DNA of 64,000 nt, from the NCBI GenBank assembly GCA_018399495.1, contig JAGYOG010000004.1, forward strand, positions 1-64,000, given 5' to 3'. The notes beneath the pieces are model-generated. The model saw only the letters and a list, made by a program, of their open reading frames with translations. It did no database searches and was not told where the DNA came from. Source of the stretch: Sphaerochaeta sp. (lineage in GTDB: Bacteria; Spirochaetota; Spirochaetia; Sphaerochaetales; Sphaerochaetaceae). Below are positions 16,249-24,545 of this stretch, piece after piece (position 1 is the first letter of the stretch; every line of letters starts with the position of its first letter). A program made the position numbers and the translations under genes.

Positions 16249-16801
16249 CTGCTTGTTCCTTGTCTTGTGAGTTTCGATAGAATCGAAGCGTACTTCTTCC
16301 ATATTTGCGCTCATCATAACAGACCAAGGAACCTACCTCCTCTGGCCACTGTTTCTTCTCTTCAGATGGGTAGTGGATAATGAACAAACCTCCGGGGGTA
16401 AGTAGTTTTCGTTTATCAATGGCCTTTGCCAGGTCAACTTTTCCTTGCATTGGGAAGGGAGGATCAGCATATATGATGTCATACTGCATTTTTGCTGTAG
16501 GGATGAAGCGCCTGACGTCAGCCATGAAAAGCTTGATTTCGCTCTCCACCATGCTGATGTTGTTCATAATGGTAGCCTTTTTCTGTCGGTCTTTTTCCAC
16601 CAAGTGGACCAAGCTCGCTTCCCGGCTTGCTGCCTCGATGCCGACGCAACCGCTCCCGGTGAATAGGTCCAGCCAGGTCTTTCCTTCCAGACTTCCAAGG
16701 ATGGAGAAGAGAGACTCTCTCATCATATCCATGGCAGGTCTGATAATCCCTGGCGGGCATGCGACAGTCCTTCCCCGATAGATTCCTCCGGTAATTCTCA
16801 T
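16241..16801 (-). CDS. rsmD: 16S rRNA (guanine-966-N2)-methyltransferase RsmD
   Basis: A 186-residue Rossmann-fold SAM methyltransferase acting on G966 of 16S rRNA. Visible motifs are MRITGGIYRGR at the N-terminus, RPAMDMMRESLFSIL, the SAM loop WLDLFTGSGCVGIEAASR and the catalytic DPPF in YDIIYADPPF. Its ATG overlaps the stop codon (ATGA) of a five-codon mini-ORF that sits directly behind a canonical promoter, suggesting that rsmD is translated by coupling rather than from its own ribosome-binding site. Confidence 0.93.
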   Translation of the reverse strand: MRITGGIYRGRTVACPPGIIRPAMDMMRESLFSILGSLEGKTWLDLFTGSGCVGIEAASREASLVHLVEKDRQKKATIMNNISMVESEIKLFMADVRRFIPTAKMQYDIIYADPPFPMQGKVDLAKAIDKRKLLTPGGLFIIHYPSEEKKQWPEEVGSLVCYDERKYGRSTLRFYRNSQDKEQADV

Positions 16802-16815
16802 ATTCTGTGCCTCAT
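16798..16815 (-). CDS. Five-codon leaderless mini-ORF coupled to rsmD
   Basis: The minus strand reads ATG AGG CAC AGA ATA TGA (Met-Arg-His-Arg-Ile), and its TGA overlaps the rsmD ATG as ATGA. The ATG lies seven bases after the -10 box of the promoter at 16851-16823, so transcription would start on or beside it. The role is inferred: a leaderless landing site that feeds ribosomes into rsmD. It could be chance. Confidence 0.45.
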   Translation of the reverse strand: MRHRI

Positions 16816-16822
16816 GGAATTG

Positions 16823-16851
16823 ATGATAGGTAATTGTGATAAAATGTGCAA
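16823..16851 (-). promoter_or_regulatory. Promoter of rsmD and the thioesterase gene
   Basis: TTGCAC (16851-16846), a 17-bp spacer and TATCAT (16828-16823) on the minus strand lie immediately after the recG stop. A mini-ORF ATG follows after seven bases. Confidence 0.65.
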
Positions 16852-16852
16852 G

Positions 16853-18940
16853 TTACGCCTCACTTCCTTCCGCGGTGAAGGGTGGAGCATAGCGAAGTAC
16901 TTCCCTGATGACTGCAAGAGGAGGGGCCAAGAGCCCTGGATCGGTTGCAAGGATCCGGTCTGCCTCCTCTCGTGCAATTTCGATAAGGGGTAGGTCATCA
17001 GTCAAGGATGCATAGGCGAGCTTGAGGTAACCGGACTGCTTGGTACCTGTCAGCTCCCCAGGTCCCCTGATCAAGAGGTCTTGCTCTGCTATATAGAACC
17101 CATCATTCGATTCCTTCATAACCTTGAGCCGTTGCTTGGCTTCATCGGTCAACTCATTTGAGAAGACGAGGAAACAATAGGATTGCAACGCTGATCGGCC
17201 GACCCTTCCTCGTAGCTGGTGAAGGGCAGAGAGCCCGAAACGCTCGGCATGTTCAATGATCATGCAGGTTGCATTGGGTATGTCGATTCCGACCTCGACA
17301 ACACTGGTGGAGACCAGGTACCCAAGCTTTCCAGCTTGGTAGTCCTTGAGGATGGTGACTTTCTCTTCCTCGTCCAGTTTGCTGTGGATCAGGGCAGAGG
17401 GAACGTCTGGATACTCTTGTTTGAGGAAATCATACATTGAGATGACATCCCTCAGGTCACTGTGACCACTGTCATCAATCCTCGGGTAGACGAAGTATGC
17501 TTGATGTCCCCGTTTGAACTCGACCCCTACAGCTGCGTACATCCGCCTCCGGCTCTGTTCATTGACTAAGTGGGTGATCACCGGCTTTCTTCCTGGTGGC
17601 ATGGTTCTCAAGGTGGAAACGTTGAGGTTTCCAAAAACCGTAAGTGAGAGGGTGCGGGGAATTGGTGTGGCTGTCATCAGCAATACGTCCGGGACTGTGC
17701 CTTTCTGGGTCAACGCAAGCCGCTGTTCCACCCCGAATCGGTGCTGCTCATCGATGATTACATATGCCAAGTTCTTGAAGCTGACCTCAGCAGAGAAGAG
17801 GGCATGGGTGCCGATGATGATATCTACCTGTCCCTCAGCAATTGCCTTGAGCAACAGGCGTCTCTCCTTGTTCTTCACTGAACCGGTGAGAAAGGCTAGG
17901 CGGATTCCCAGCTCCCCAAGCAGGGTTGCTGCTGACTCTGCGTGTTGGCGTGCCAATAGTTCTGTGGGGGCCATGAAAGCAACTTGGGCTCCATGTGAAA
18001 GCACATGCAGGGCACTGACCCAAGCTACAAGAGTCTTTCCACTGCCAACATCTCCTTGGAGTAGTCGGTTCATTGGTAACTCCCCATCAAGATCTTCCCG
18101 GATCTCCTTCAAACTGGTCATCTGGTCTTTGGTCAGACTGAAGGGGAGCTTCTCCATGAAGTGCAGCTCAAGTTTGGTAGGGATGCTTGGTCCTTGGTTG
18201 ACGAGTCGTTGTTGCAGGCCCTTGTGCCTGCGTGCTATCAGCTGTAGGTAGAAGAGTTCAGTTAATGCTAGGGTCTTTCGTGCTTGTTTCAGGATCTCAA
18301 TGGTTGGTGGGAAGTGGTAGCTTCGAATTGCATCATCAGTAGAGAGCAACCGGTATTTCTCTTTCAGGGCCGCAGGTATTTCATCTTGAAAGTGGGTAAC
18401 ACTTCTCAAAATCTCTTGTACATTCTTCCTGATCAGACGCTGACTCAAGGAACCTCGCAAGGGATAGATGGGAAGAATTTTGCCGAACTGCCTGGGAAAG
18501 TCGCCATCTTCGGTTGTAGGATACAGCTCAAACTGGGAGCATTGCAGCTCCCCATGATGCCTACCTACATTTCCATAGAGGTAATAAATTCTGCCGATTC
18601 TAATCGTCTTTTCCAAGAAATTCCGACCGAAACAGAGCAAACTCAAGCGACCATCCCCTTGGCCGGAGACATCCCTTACAATAATTTTCAGGGTCCGTTT
18701 CTTTCCACTTCGCATTCCGAAATATGAATGGGAGAGTACTTCCACCAAGGTGTTTGCCATCTGGTTGTCTTCTATGCCTCCCAATGGTTGAACCTGGCTA
18801 CGGTCCTCCCAGGTTCTTGGAGAGAGTAACAAAAGGTCGCTGAAGGTGGTAATTCCCAGTTCAGTATAGGAGGTCTTTGCAGCAAGTCCCACTCCACTCA
18901 AAGTATTGATTGGTTGATGCAGATTCCTCAAATAATCCAT
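16853..18940 (-). CDS. recG: ATP-dependent DNA helicase RecG
   Basis: A 695-residue helicase that reverses stalled forks and migrates branched DNA. An N-terminal wedge/OB domain (about 1-250) is followed by the two helicase lobes: Walker A LLQGDVGSGKTLVAW, the DEQH box in VIIDEQHRFGVEQR, MTATPIPRTL, and motif VI QLRGRVGRSALQSYCF. Length is normal for RecG. The start codon is 3 bp after the YggT-family gene stop, so the two are cotranscribed. Confidence 0.97.
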   Translation of the reverse strand: MDYLRNLHQPINTLSGVGLAAKTSYTELGITTFSDLLLLSPRTWEDRSQVQPLGGIEDNQMANTLVEVLSHSYFGMRSGKKRTLKIIVRDVSGQGDGRLSLLCFGRNFLEKTIRIGRIYYLYGNVGRHHGELQCSQFELYPTTEDGDFPRQFGKILPIYPLRGSLSQRLIRKNVQEILRSVTHFQDEIPAALKEKYRLLSTDDAIRSYHFPPTIEILKQARKTLALTELFYLQLIARRHKGLQQRLVNQGPSIPTKLELHFMEKLPFSLTKDQMTSLKEIREDLDGELPMNRLLQGDVGSGKTLVAWVSALHVLSHGAQVAFMAPTELLARQHAESAATLLGELGIRLAFLTGSVKNKERRLLLKAIAEGQVDIIIGTHALFSAEVSFKNLAYVIIDEQHRFGVEQRLALTQKGTVPDVLLMTATPIPRTLSLTVFGNLNVSTLRTMPPGRKPVITHLVNEQSRRRMYAAVGVEFKRGHQAYFVYPRIDDSGHSDLRDVISMYDFLKQEYPDVPSALIHSKLDEEEKVTILKDYQAGKLGYLVSTSVVEVGIDIPNATCMIIEHAERFGLSALHQLRGRVGRSALQSYCFLVFSNELTDEAKQRLKVMKESNDGFYIAEQDLLIRGPGELTGTKQSGYLKLAYASLTDDLPLIEIAREEADRILATDPGLLAPPLAVIREVLRYAPPFTAEGSEA

Positions 18941-18943
18941 AGC

Positions 18944-19597
18944 TTAAAAAGATAAATTCCCAAAGAAGTTCACAAGGAATCGAAGTACGAATGATGCGGC
19001 AATATACAGGACGATAAAAAAGACCAGTCCAGTGGTAACAAGCTGTCGGTCATTGATTGTACGCTTGGAATAGAAGAATCTCTGTACCCAGTTTAAGATA
19101 CCACCGATCAAGGAATCCAACATGGTGATGTAGCTGATGGTTTTTGCACTGCGTTTGTAACAGAAAAAGAGTCGGAACCCCAGAAGAATGATCAAGAACC
19201 AGAAGACAGGACTTACCAGATAGGACCAGAGTGTCTGGAAAATCAAGGCAACAACCATTCCCACGGTAATGGTTCCGGACGCACCGTAGAAGCGAAGCAT
19301 GGACTGCACTACCGAAAGGACTGCCAAGGCAACCAACGGGGTAAGATCGATATGACTGCGCTTCAGGCTTGAGATTCCCCTAAACCATGAGAGATAGGGA
19401 TCAACTACCTTGCCAATGTAGTAGGCAAGTGGGTTTTCCTGTGTCTGACCAGGTACCCTAAGCCAGGTGAGGATAATCCTAAGCCAGATCAACAAGGAGT
19501 AGAATGAGAGCAAGCTTGCAACAATCGAAGCAATGCTCATCAAGACATTCCCCGCGCCTGTTGCTGTTATTCCGCTTTCATAATAGGTTTGGTTCAT
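18944..19597 (-). CDS. YggT-family membrane protein, probably two YggT units
   Basis: A 217-residue protein of the YggT family with four or five membrane segments. The first half carries the family block WLRIILTWLRVP, NPLAYYIGKVVDPYLSWFRG and DLTPLVALAVLSVVQ. The second half repeats a similar hydrophobic arrangement without the strong motif. The ATG follows GTGGAGGAACGCG. YggT proteins are linked to membrane or osmotic stress and cell division in various bacteria, without a defined activity. It sits between dnaE and recG in the same direction. Confidence 0.82.
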   Translation of the reverse strand: MNQTYYESGITATGAGNVLMSIASIVASLLSFYSLLIWLRIILTWLRVPGQTQENPLAYYIGKVVDPYLSWFRGISSLKRSHIDLTPLVALAVLSVVQSMLRFYGASGTITVGMVVALIFQTLWSYLVSPVFWFLIILLGFRLFFCYKRSAKTISYITMLDSLIGGILNWVQRFFYSKRTINDRQLVTTGLVFFIVLYIAASFVLRFLVNFFGNLSF

Positions 19598-19636
19598 CGC
19601 GTTCCTCCACCTAGTAAGATACCGAATTTTTTGTCG

Positions 19637-22600
19637 TTAGTCGAACCAAATATGCAAGATAGCCGGATTTTCCTTTGTTGCTTCCACTAATTCATCACAA
19701 TAACGCACACTAAATTCTCTCCCACAGGCCACACTGAATGGGGACTTCTCTCCCTCTTCCTTGAAGTGGAGCAGGAGGGAGCAGGACCCTCCATAGGATA
19801 GGCAGAGGTCCTTGAGCTGTGTGATGTGTTCATTGTTGCAGAAAGATTTCTCCAGTTCAATATGGCATCTGCTTACCGCCACAGGCGCAAGTTGGTTTGG
19901 GTCTACCAGAATCTGTTCGATGAGATAAGAAATTTTGTCATTGCCTCGGGAGTTGTCAAATTTCCCCACAAATCCATAGATGCCATCCACCTTGAGAATG
20001 TCCCGATACTGCTCGTAGGTTTTTGGGAAGAGCGTTGCATCGAAGGTTGCGTTTTTGTCAGTGAGCTGTAAAAATCCCATGACACTGCCCTTCTGGGTAG
20101 TGAATGGCCTGATTCCTGTGACCATGGCAATAATGTTTACCTGTCGGCCAAAGGGCATTTGTTCCAGCTTTGCGGTATTTACTGTCACCCGTTGTGCGAT
20201 TGCTTGGTTGAAGGCATCCAGTGGGTGTCCAGAGATATAGAACCCGAGCAATCCCTTCTCCATTTCCAGCTTTTCGGGAAGGTTCCAGTCTGGTACCTCA
20301 CGCATGGAGAATGTCTCCATGGATGCTTCTGTCTCTTCATCGAAGAGGGATATCTGCCCGAATGCAGTTGCTTCTTTTCGTTTCTGCACATAGGTGATGG
20401 CATCGCTGAGATTTTCAAGCAGGGTGGGGCGATTGGTCCCCAGTGTATCAAAAGCTCCTGCCTTGATCAGTGATTCCAGAAGCTTGGTATTCATCGCCTT
20501 GGTATCCAGGCGGGTGAGGAAGTCAAGCAAGTCCTTATACGGCCCGTTTCCTTCCCGTTCCTTTACGATAAGTTCAACGATTCCTTCTCCAACATTCTTG
20601 ATGCCTGCAAGCCCATAGACAATTTTGCCATCAACAACGGAGAAGTGTTTGTCAGAGTAGTTGATCGATGGAGGTAGGATATCCAGCCCATTATCTTTTG
20701 CAACCTGCAAATACTCACTGAACTTATCTGGACTTCCCATCTCATTGGTGAGATTGGCAGCCCAGAATTCAGAGGGATAGTTTGCCTTCAGGTAGGCGGT
20801 CTGGTAGGCAATCACAGAGTAAGCCACAGCATGGCTTTTGTTGAATCCATAACCTGCAAATGGCTCCAGCATCTCAAAAATCTCGATGGCATGTTTTTCC
20901 GTTCGTCCAAGGGCTTTTGCCCCTTCAATAAATTTCACCTTCTCTTTTTCCAAGGCTGCAACTTTCTTCTTGCCCATGATACGTCTGAGGATATCAGCGT
21001 TACCGAGCGAGTACCCAGCAATGATCTGGGCTACCTTCATTACCTGTTCCTGGTAGACGATGACGCCGTAGGTGGTTTTCAGTTCCTCTTCCAGCTCAGG
21101 GTTTGCATAGGTAATGGGCTGTTTCCCGAGCTTGGAGTTGATGAACTGCGGTATGTAGGCCATTGGTCCAGGCCGGTAGAGCGCGTTCAAGGCAACCAAG
21201 TCTTCTATGTCATTGGGTTTTGCTTCCTTGAGGATGTTCTGCATTCCCTGGCTTTCAAACTGGAATACTGCGTTGCTCTCTCCTCTACCGAGCATGGCGA
21301 AGGTTTTTTCGTCTTGTTCATCTATTTCACCTGCACTGAAAGAGGGATCTTTCTTCTTGATCAAGTCCTCGGTATGTTTTACCAAGGTGAGTGTCTTGAG
21401 CCCTAAGAAGTCCATCTTTACCAATCCGCACTCCTCAATAAGGTCCATTGAGTACTGGGTGGAGATGGCACCGGTCTTTGCATCACGGTACAGTGGGACA
21501 TAGTTGAGCAGGTTTTCTTTGCCTATGACTACCCCTGCTGCGTGAGTGGATGTGTGACGGTTCAAACCCTCAAGACGACGAGCTGCATCAAAGAGTTCTG
21601 CGTAGACGCCTCCCTTTTTCTCCAGTTCAACCAATTCCTTGTTCTGGTCAAAAGCCTTCGTCAAATTCATCTTTGGGTCATCGGGAATGAGCTTGCAAAT
21701 ATTGTTTGATTCCTCGAAGGGGATGTCCAGCACCCGGGCGACGTCCTTCACCACAGCTTTTGCTTTCAAGGTACCGAAGGTGGCAATTTGGGCAACCCGT
21801 TCGGTTCCGTAGTGCTCTGTGACATAGTTGATGACTTCCTGCCTTCGCTCGTAGCAGAAGTCAATATCGAAGTCAGGCATGCTTACCCGTTCAGGGTTGA
21901 GGAATCGTTCGAACAGCAGATTGTATTTAATTGGATCGACATCGGTGATACCAAGGGAGTATGCAACAAGCGATCCTGCACCTGAACCGCGTCCAGGCCC
22001 AACAGGGATATCGTGGTTCTTTGCCCACTGGATGTAGTCCATGACAATGAGGAAATAGCCTTCGAACTGCATTTTGGTGATGATATCAAGTTCATAGTCT
22101 AGACGTTTTTGCAGGTCCTTGGTGATGGTATCATAGTGTGATCTCAATCCCTCATTGGAGAGATGACGCAGATAATCTGCAGTATCACTGAAATCAGAAG
22201 GAACTTCAAAGTTGGGCAGCAGTGGACCTGGGAAGTGGATCTCAAGATTGCAGCGTTCTGCAATCTTGGTGGTATTTTCGATTGCCTCAGGGCACCAGCT
22301 GAAGAGTTTAGTCATTTCTTGTTCACTCTTCATGTAAAATTCTTGGTTGGGGAAACGCATCCGGTTTGGATCGTTCTTCTTGGAGTTCGTGCCAACACAG
22401 AGCAAAAGATCCTGTGCGTTGGCATCACTCTTTTCGATATAGTGGTTATCGTTTGTACAAACAAAGGGGATGCCTGTCTCTTCACTGATCTGTTTCAGAA
22501 GGGGATTGGTTTTTTTCTGTTCCGGCAGACCATGGTCCTGCATTTCCAGATAGTAGCGCCCATCATCGAAGACAGAGGCAAACCACTGGGCTCGTTCCTT

Positions 22601-23104
22601 TGCCAAGTCATATTGGTCATTGAGCAAATGTTGCAGAATCTCACCACCAAGACAGGCCGAGAGGCAAATCAAACCTTCATTATGATTGAGAAGTAATTCG
22701 TCATCGATTCGAGGCTTGAAATAAAATCCTTCAGTGTAGGAAATCGAGTTAAGTTCCATTAGGTTATGGTATCCTGTCTCATTCATTGCAAGAAGGATCA
22801 GATGGTACTGGTTGGGTTTCTTTCCCCCTGGAAGAGGGCGTTCGGTATGATCCTTTGGATTGCAGTAGAACTCACAGCCTATGATTGGGTTGATTCCTGC
22901 TTCCTTGGCAGCATAGTAGAATCGTAGGGCTCCAAACATGTTTCCGTGGTCAGTGATGGCAAGGCTCTTCATCCCCAATTCTTTAGCCTTTTCCATATAC
23001 CGAGGGATTGGGGCTGCTCCATCAAGCAAAGAAAAATCAGTATGGTTGTGCAGGTGAATGAAATTACTCTGCATCTCGGTGGGTTCTCGTTCAGACTCAG
23101 CCAT
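19637..23104 (-). CDS. dnaE: DNA polymerase III alpha subunit
   Basis: The 1155-residue replicative polymerase of the DnaE1 type. The N-terminal PHP domain begins FIHLHNHTDFSLLDGA and keeps the metal-binding histidines (HLHNH, ITDHGNM). The palm carries PGRGSGAGSLVAY and the catalytic aspartates in MPDFDIDFCYERR; a further conserved block is NKSHAVAYSVIAYQTAYLKANYP. The C-terminus has the OB-fold region (VNIIAMVTGIRPFTTQKG). I chose the ATG at 23104, which follows GGAG with 9-base spacing; an upstream TTG is the only earlier start. It ends the gene string that begins at 26500. Confidence 0.97.
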   Translation of the reverse strand: MAESEREPTEMQSNFIHLHNHTDFSLLDGAAPIPRYMEKAKELGMKSLAITDHGNMFGALRFYYAAKEAGINPIIGCEFYCNPKDHTERPLPGGKKPNQYHLILLAMNETGYHNLMELNSISYTEGFYFKPRIDDELLLNHNEGLICLSACLGGEILQHLLNDQYDLAKERAQWFASVFDDGRYYLEMQDHGLPEQKKTNPLLKQISEETGIPFVCTNDNHYIEKSDANAQDLLLCVGTNSKKNDPNRMRFPNQEFYMKSEQEMTKLFSWCPEAIENTTKIAERCNLEIHFPGPLLPNFEVPSDFSDTADYLRHLSNEGLRSHYDTITKDLQKRLDYELDIITKMQFEGYFLIVMDYIQWAKNHDIPVGPGRGSGAGSLVAYSLGITDVDPIKYNLLFERFLNPERVSMPDFDIDFCYERRQEVINYVTEHYGTERVAQIATFGTLKAKAVVKDVARVLDIPFEESNNICKLIPDDPKMNLTKAFDQNKELVELEKKGGVYAELFDAARRLEGLNRHTSTHAAGVVIGKENLLNYVPLYRDAKTGAISTQYSMDLIEECGLVKMDFLGLKTLTLVKHTEDLIKKKDPSFSAGEIDEQDEKTFAMLGRGESNAVFQFESQGMQNILKEAKPNDIEDLVALNALYRPGPMAYIPQFINSKLGKQPITYANPELEEELKTTYGVIVYQEQVMKVAQIIAGYSLGNADILRRIMGKKKVAALEKEKVKFIEGAKALGRTEKHAIEIFEMLEPFAGYGFNKSHAVAYSVIAYQTAYLKANYPSEFWAANLTNEMGSPDKFSEYLQVAKDNGLDILPPSINYSDKHFSVVDGKIVYGLAGIKNVGEGIVELIVKEREGNGPYKDLLDFLTRLDTKAMNTKLLESLIKAGAFDTLGTNRPTLLENLSDAITYVQKRKEATAFGQISLFDEETEASMETFSMREVPDWNLPEKLEMEKGLLGFYISGHPLDAFNQAIAQRVTVNTAKLEQMPFGRQVNIIAMVTGIRPFTTQKGSVMGFLQLTDKNATFDATLFPKTYEQYRDILKVDGIYGFVGKFDNSRGNDKISYLIEQILVDPNQLAPVAVSRCHIELEKSFCNNEHITQLKDLCLSYGGSCSLLLHFKEEGEKSPFSVACGREFSVRYCDELVEATKENPAILHIWFD

Positions 23105-23122
23105 GTATATATGCTCCAAGCA

Positions 23123-24010
23123 TTAGGAGGAGAGCGTTTGGGCATTGAGTTCATGTAAGAAGGATTCAAAAATTCTTCTGGCACGCTCAAGCTGGAGTTC
23201 GCTAATCGCTCCATGCATTTTTCTCAATTCAGATACCAGCTCATAGGAGAGCGTATTGACCCGTTCTGGATGAATCGGGAGGGTCTGCCCCGACAATTTT
23301 GAAACAAGGTCCTTGCTGATATGATAGGCCTTGTTTGGGAAGGTCGTGCAAAATTGTACCTTGGAAATGGTGTTCTGTGCACGGGTTGCTTGAAACGCAA
23401 CTATAACACATTCGTCAGTATTTCGGATAGGGTCTTCAACAATGATGAACCGTTGAAAATCACCATGTTCCAGGCCGATGCGAATTCTTGTCAGTAGGGC
23501 TTTCTGTGGGCCAAGCAATAGTTTCCCGTCTTTGTCGTAGAGCTTTGCTATTGGAATCCAATGGGTGGTTACCTTTCCCCCTTGGTAGTACTTTACTTCG
23601 GCATTTGCGTCGAGGATGGCGAGGGTGGTGGATAACCCAAAGCGAATGTCCGGAACGCAGAGACTTCCCCCTATGGTGGTCTGTCTTCTCACAATCTGGG
23701 AGGCTTGGCTCTGCAGTGTTTTCTGGAGAATTTCAGGGAGGACCAGTTTTCCTGCATACAGTAATTGGCTTGCGGTGACCATGGCACCGATTTCGACAAA
23801 CCGGTCATTTCTGGTGATTCGCTTCAGCTCTTCCAGATCGCCAAGATTAATGATGCCATCCTTGATTTCACTGGGATAGTAGTCCTTTTGACTCATCAAA
23901 TACGTGCCGCCTCCCCAGATGACGGCTTGTGGATAGCGATAGGCGATGGTAGCAAATTCATTCAATGTCTTGGGGGTATGAATTACCGGAGACCTAATGC
24001 CTTCGTACAC
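23123..24010 (-). CDS. FAD-binding subunit of a xanthine-dehydrogenase-type molybdenum hydroxylase
   Basis: A 295-residue protein of the CoxM/XdhB family. The FAD domain shows YPQAVIWGGGTYLMSQ near the N-terminus and the RRQTTIGGSLCVPDIRFGLSTTLAILDA block that binds the flavin. The C-terminal CO-dehydrogenase flavoprotein domain follows. The GTG start (24010) has a strong GGAGGC six bases upstream and overlaps the iron-sulfur subunit gene by 17 bp. It would carry electrons from the [2Fe-2S] clusters to FAD. Confidence 0.85.
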   Translation of the reverse strand: MYEGIRSPVIHTPKTLNEFATIAYRYPQAVIWGGGTYLMSQKDYYPSEIKDGIINLGDLEELKRITRNDRFVEIGAMVTASQLLYAGKLVLPEILQKTLQSQASQIVRRQTTIGGSLCVPDIRFGLSTTLAILDANAEVKYYQGGKVTTHWIPIAKLYDKDGKLLLGPQKALLTRIRIGLEHGDFQRFIIVEDPIRNTDECVIVAFQATRAQNTISKVQFCTTFPNKAYHISKDLVSKLSGQTLPIHPERVNTLSYELVSELRKMHGAISELQLERARRIFESFLHELNAQTLSS

Positions 24011-24545
24011 GTTTTCGCCTCCTATAGGTAAGGGCTATCTCAACAATCTGTAGTAACTCAGCCATATCCATGCATTGGCATGTATTCAGGCTGAGTTCCT
24101 GGATAATCGCTTCTTTGTTCAAAGGAGTCTCCTCATTTTGAGCTCTTGCAGGCGGCAGATTGTTTCTTCCAAATGTCCGGTTACGGGTGCTGTTGGTCAG
24201 TTCTTGCAGGATGGATTCTATGATCAGCGTCTTGGAAGCATAACAATTGGGGCAGGGGGTATTTCCTGTAGCCTTGTAGGCACGCTCAATATCTCGGTAC
24301 AAACGCGTTTTCTGGTAACTGTCGAATGTTTTTATGGTTGCATCCTTCAGTCGAAACGCTGGGATAACACAGGAAAGCGTAGCCTCATCATTAAGCAAGA
24401 CGATACAGTTCCCACATGCTTTCCCCCTGCAATGGCTATTGATACTCTTGATTCCCACATCCTCCATTAGGATAAGAGAGAGTGGTTTGTTTGAGTTGAC
24501 TGAAAGTGAGAGGGCTTTCCCATCTATGGTACATTCTATCTTCAT
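23994..24545 (-). CDS. [2Fe-2S] subunit of a xanthine-dehydrogenase-type molybdenum hydroxylase
   Basis: A 183-residue protein with a ferredoxin-type cluster (CRGKACGNC, Cys39/44/47, plus Cys59) and a helical domain with a second cluster. The second cluster ligands look like CPNC (98-101) and CQC (156-158). The linker between these pairs is longer and less conserved than usual, so the helical domain is divergent. It overlaps both neighbouring subunit genes, giving a tight three-gene unit. Confidence 0.82.
   Translation of the reverse strand: MKIECTIDGKALSLSVNSNKPLSLILMEDVGIKSINSHCRGKACGNCIVLLNDEATLSCVIPAFRLKDATIKTFDSYQKTRLYRDIERAYKATGNTPCPNCYASKTLIIESILQELTNSTRNRTFGRNNLPPARAQNEETPLNKEAIIQELSLNTCQCMDMAELLQIVEIALTYRRRKRVRRH

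Noticed and set aside
23123-24545. Classification of the molybdenum-hydroxylase-like genes as carbon monoxide dehydrogenase (CoxMSL)
   Set aside because: The large subunit shows no VAYRCSF-like active-site motif in its translation and is too short and divergent to assign a substrate.
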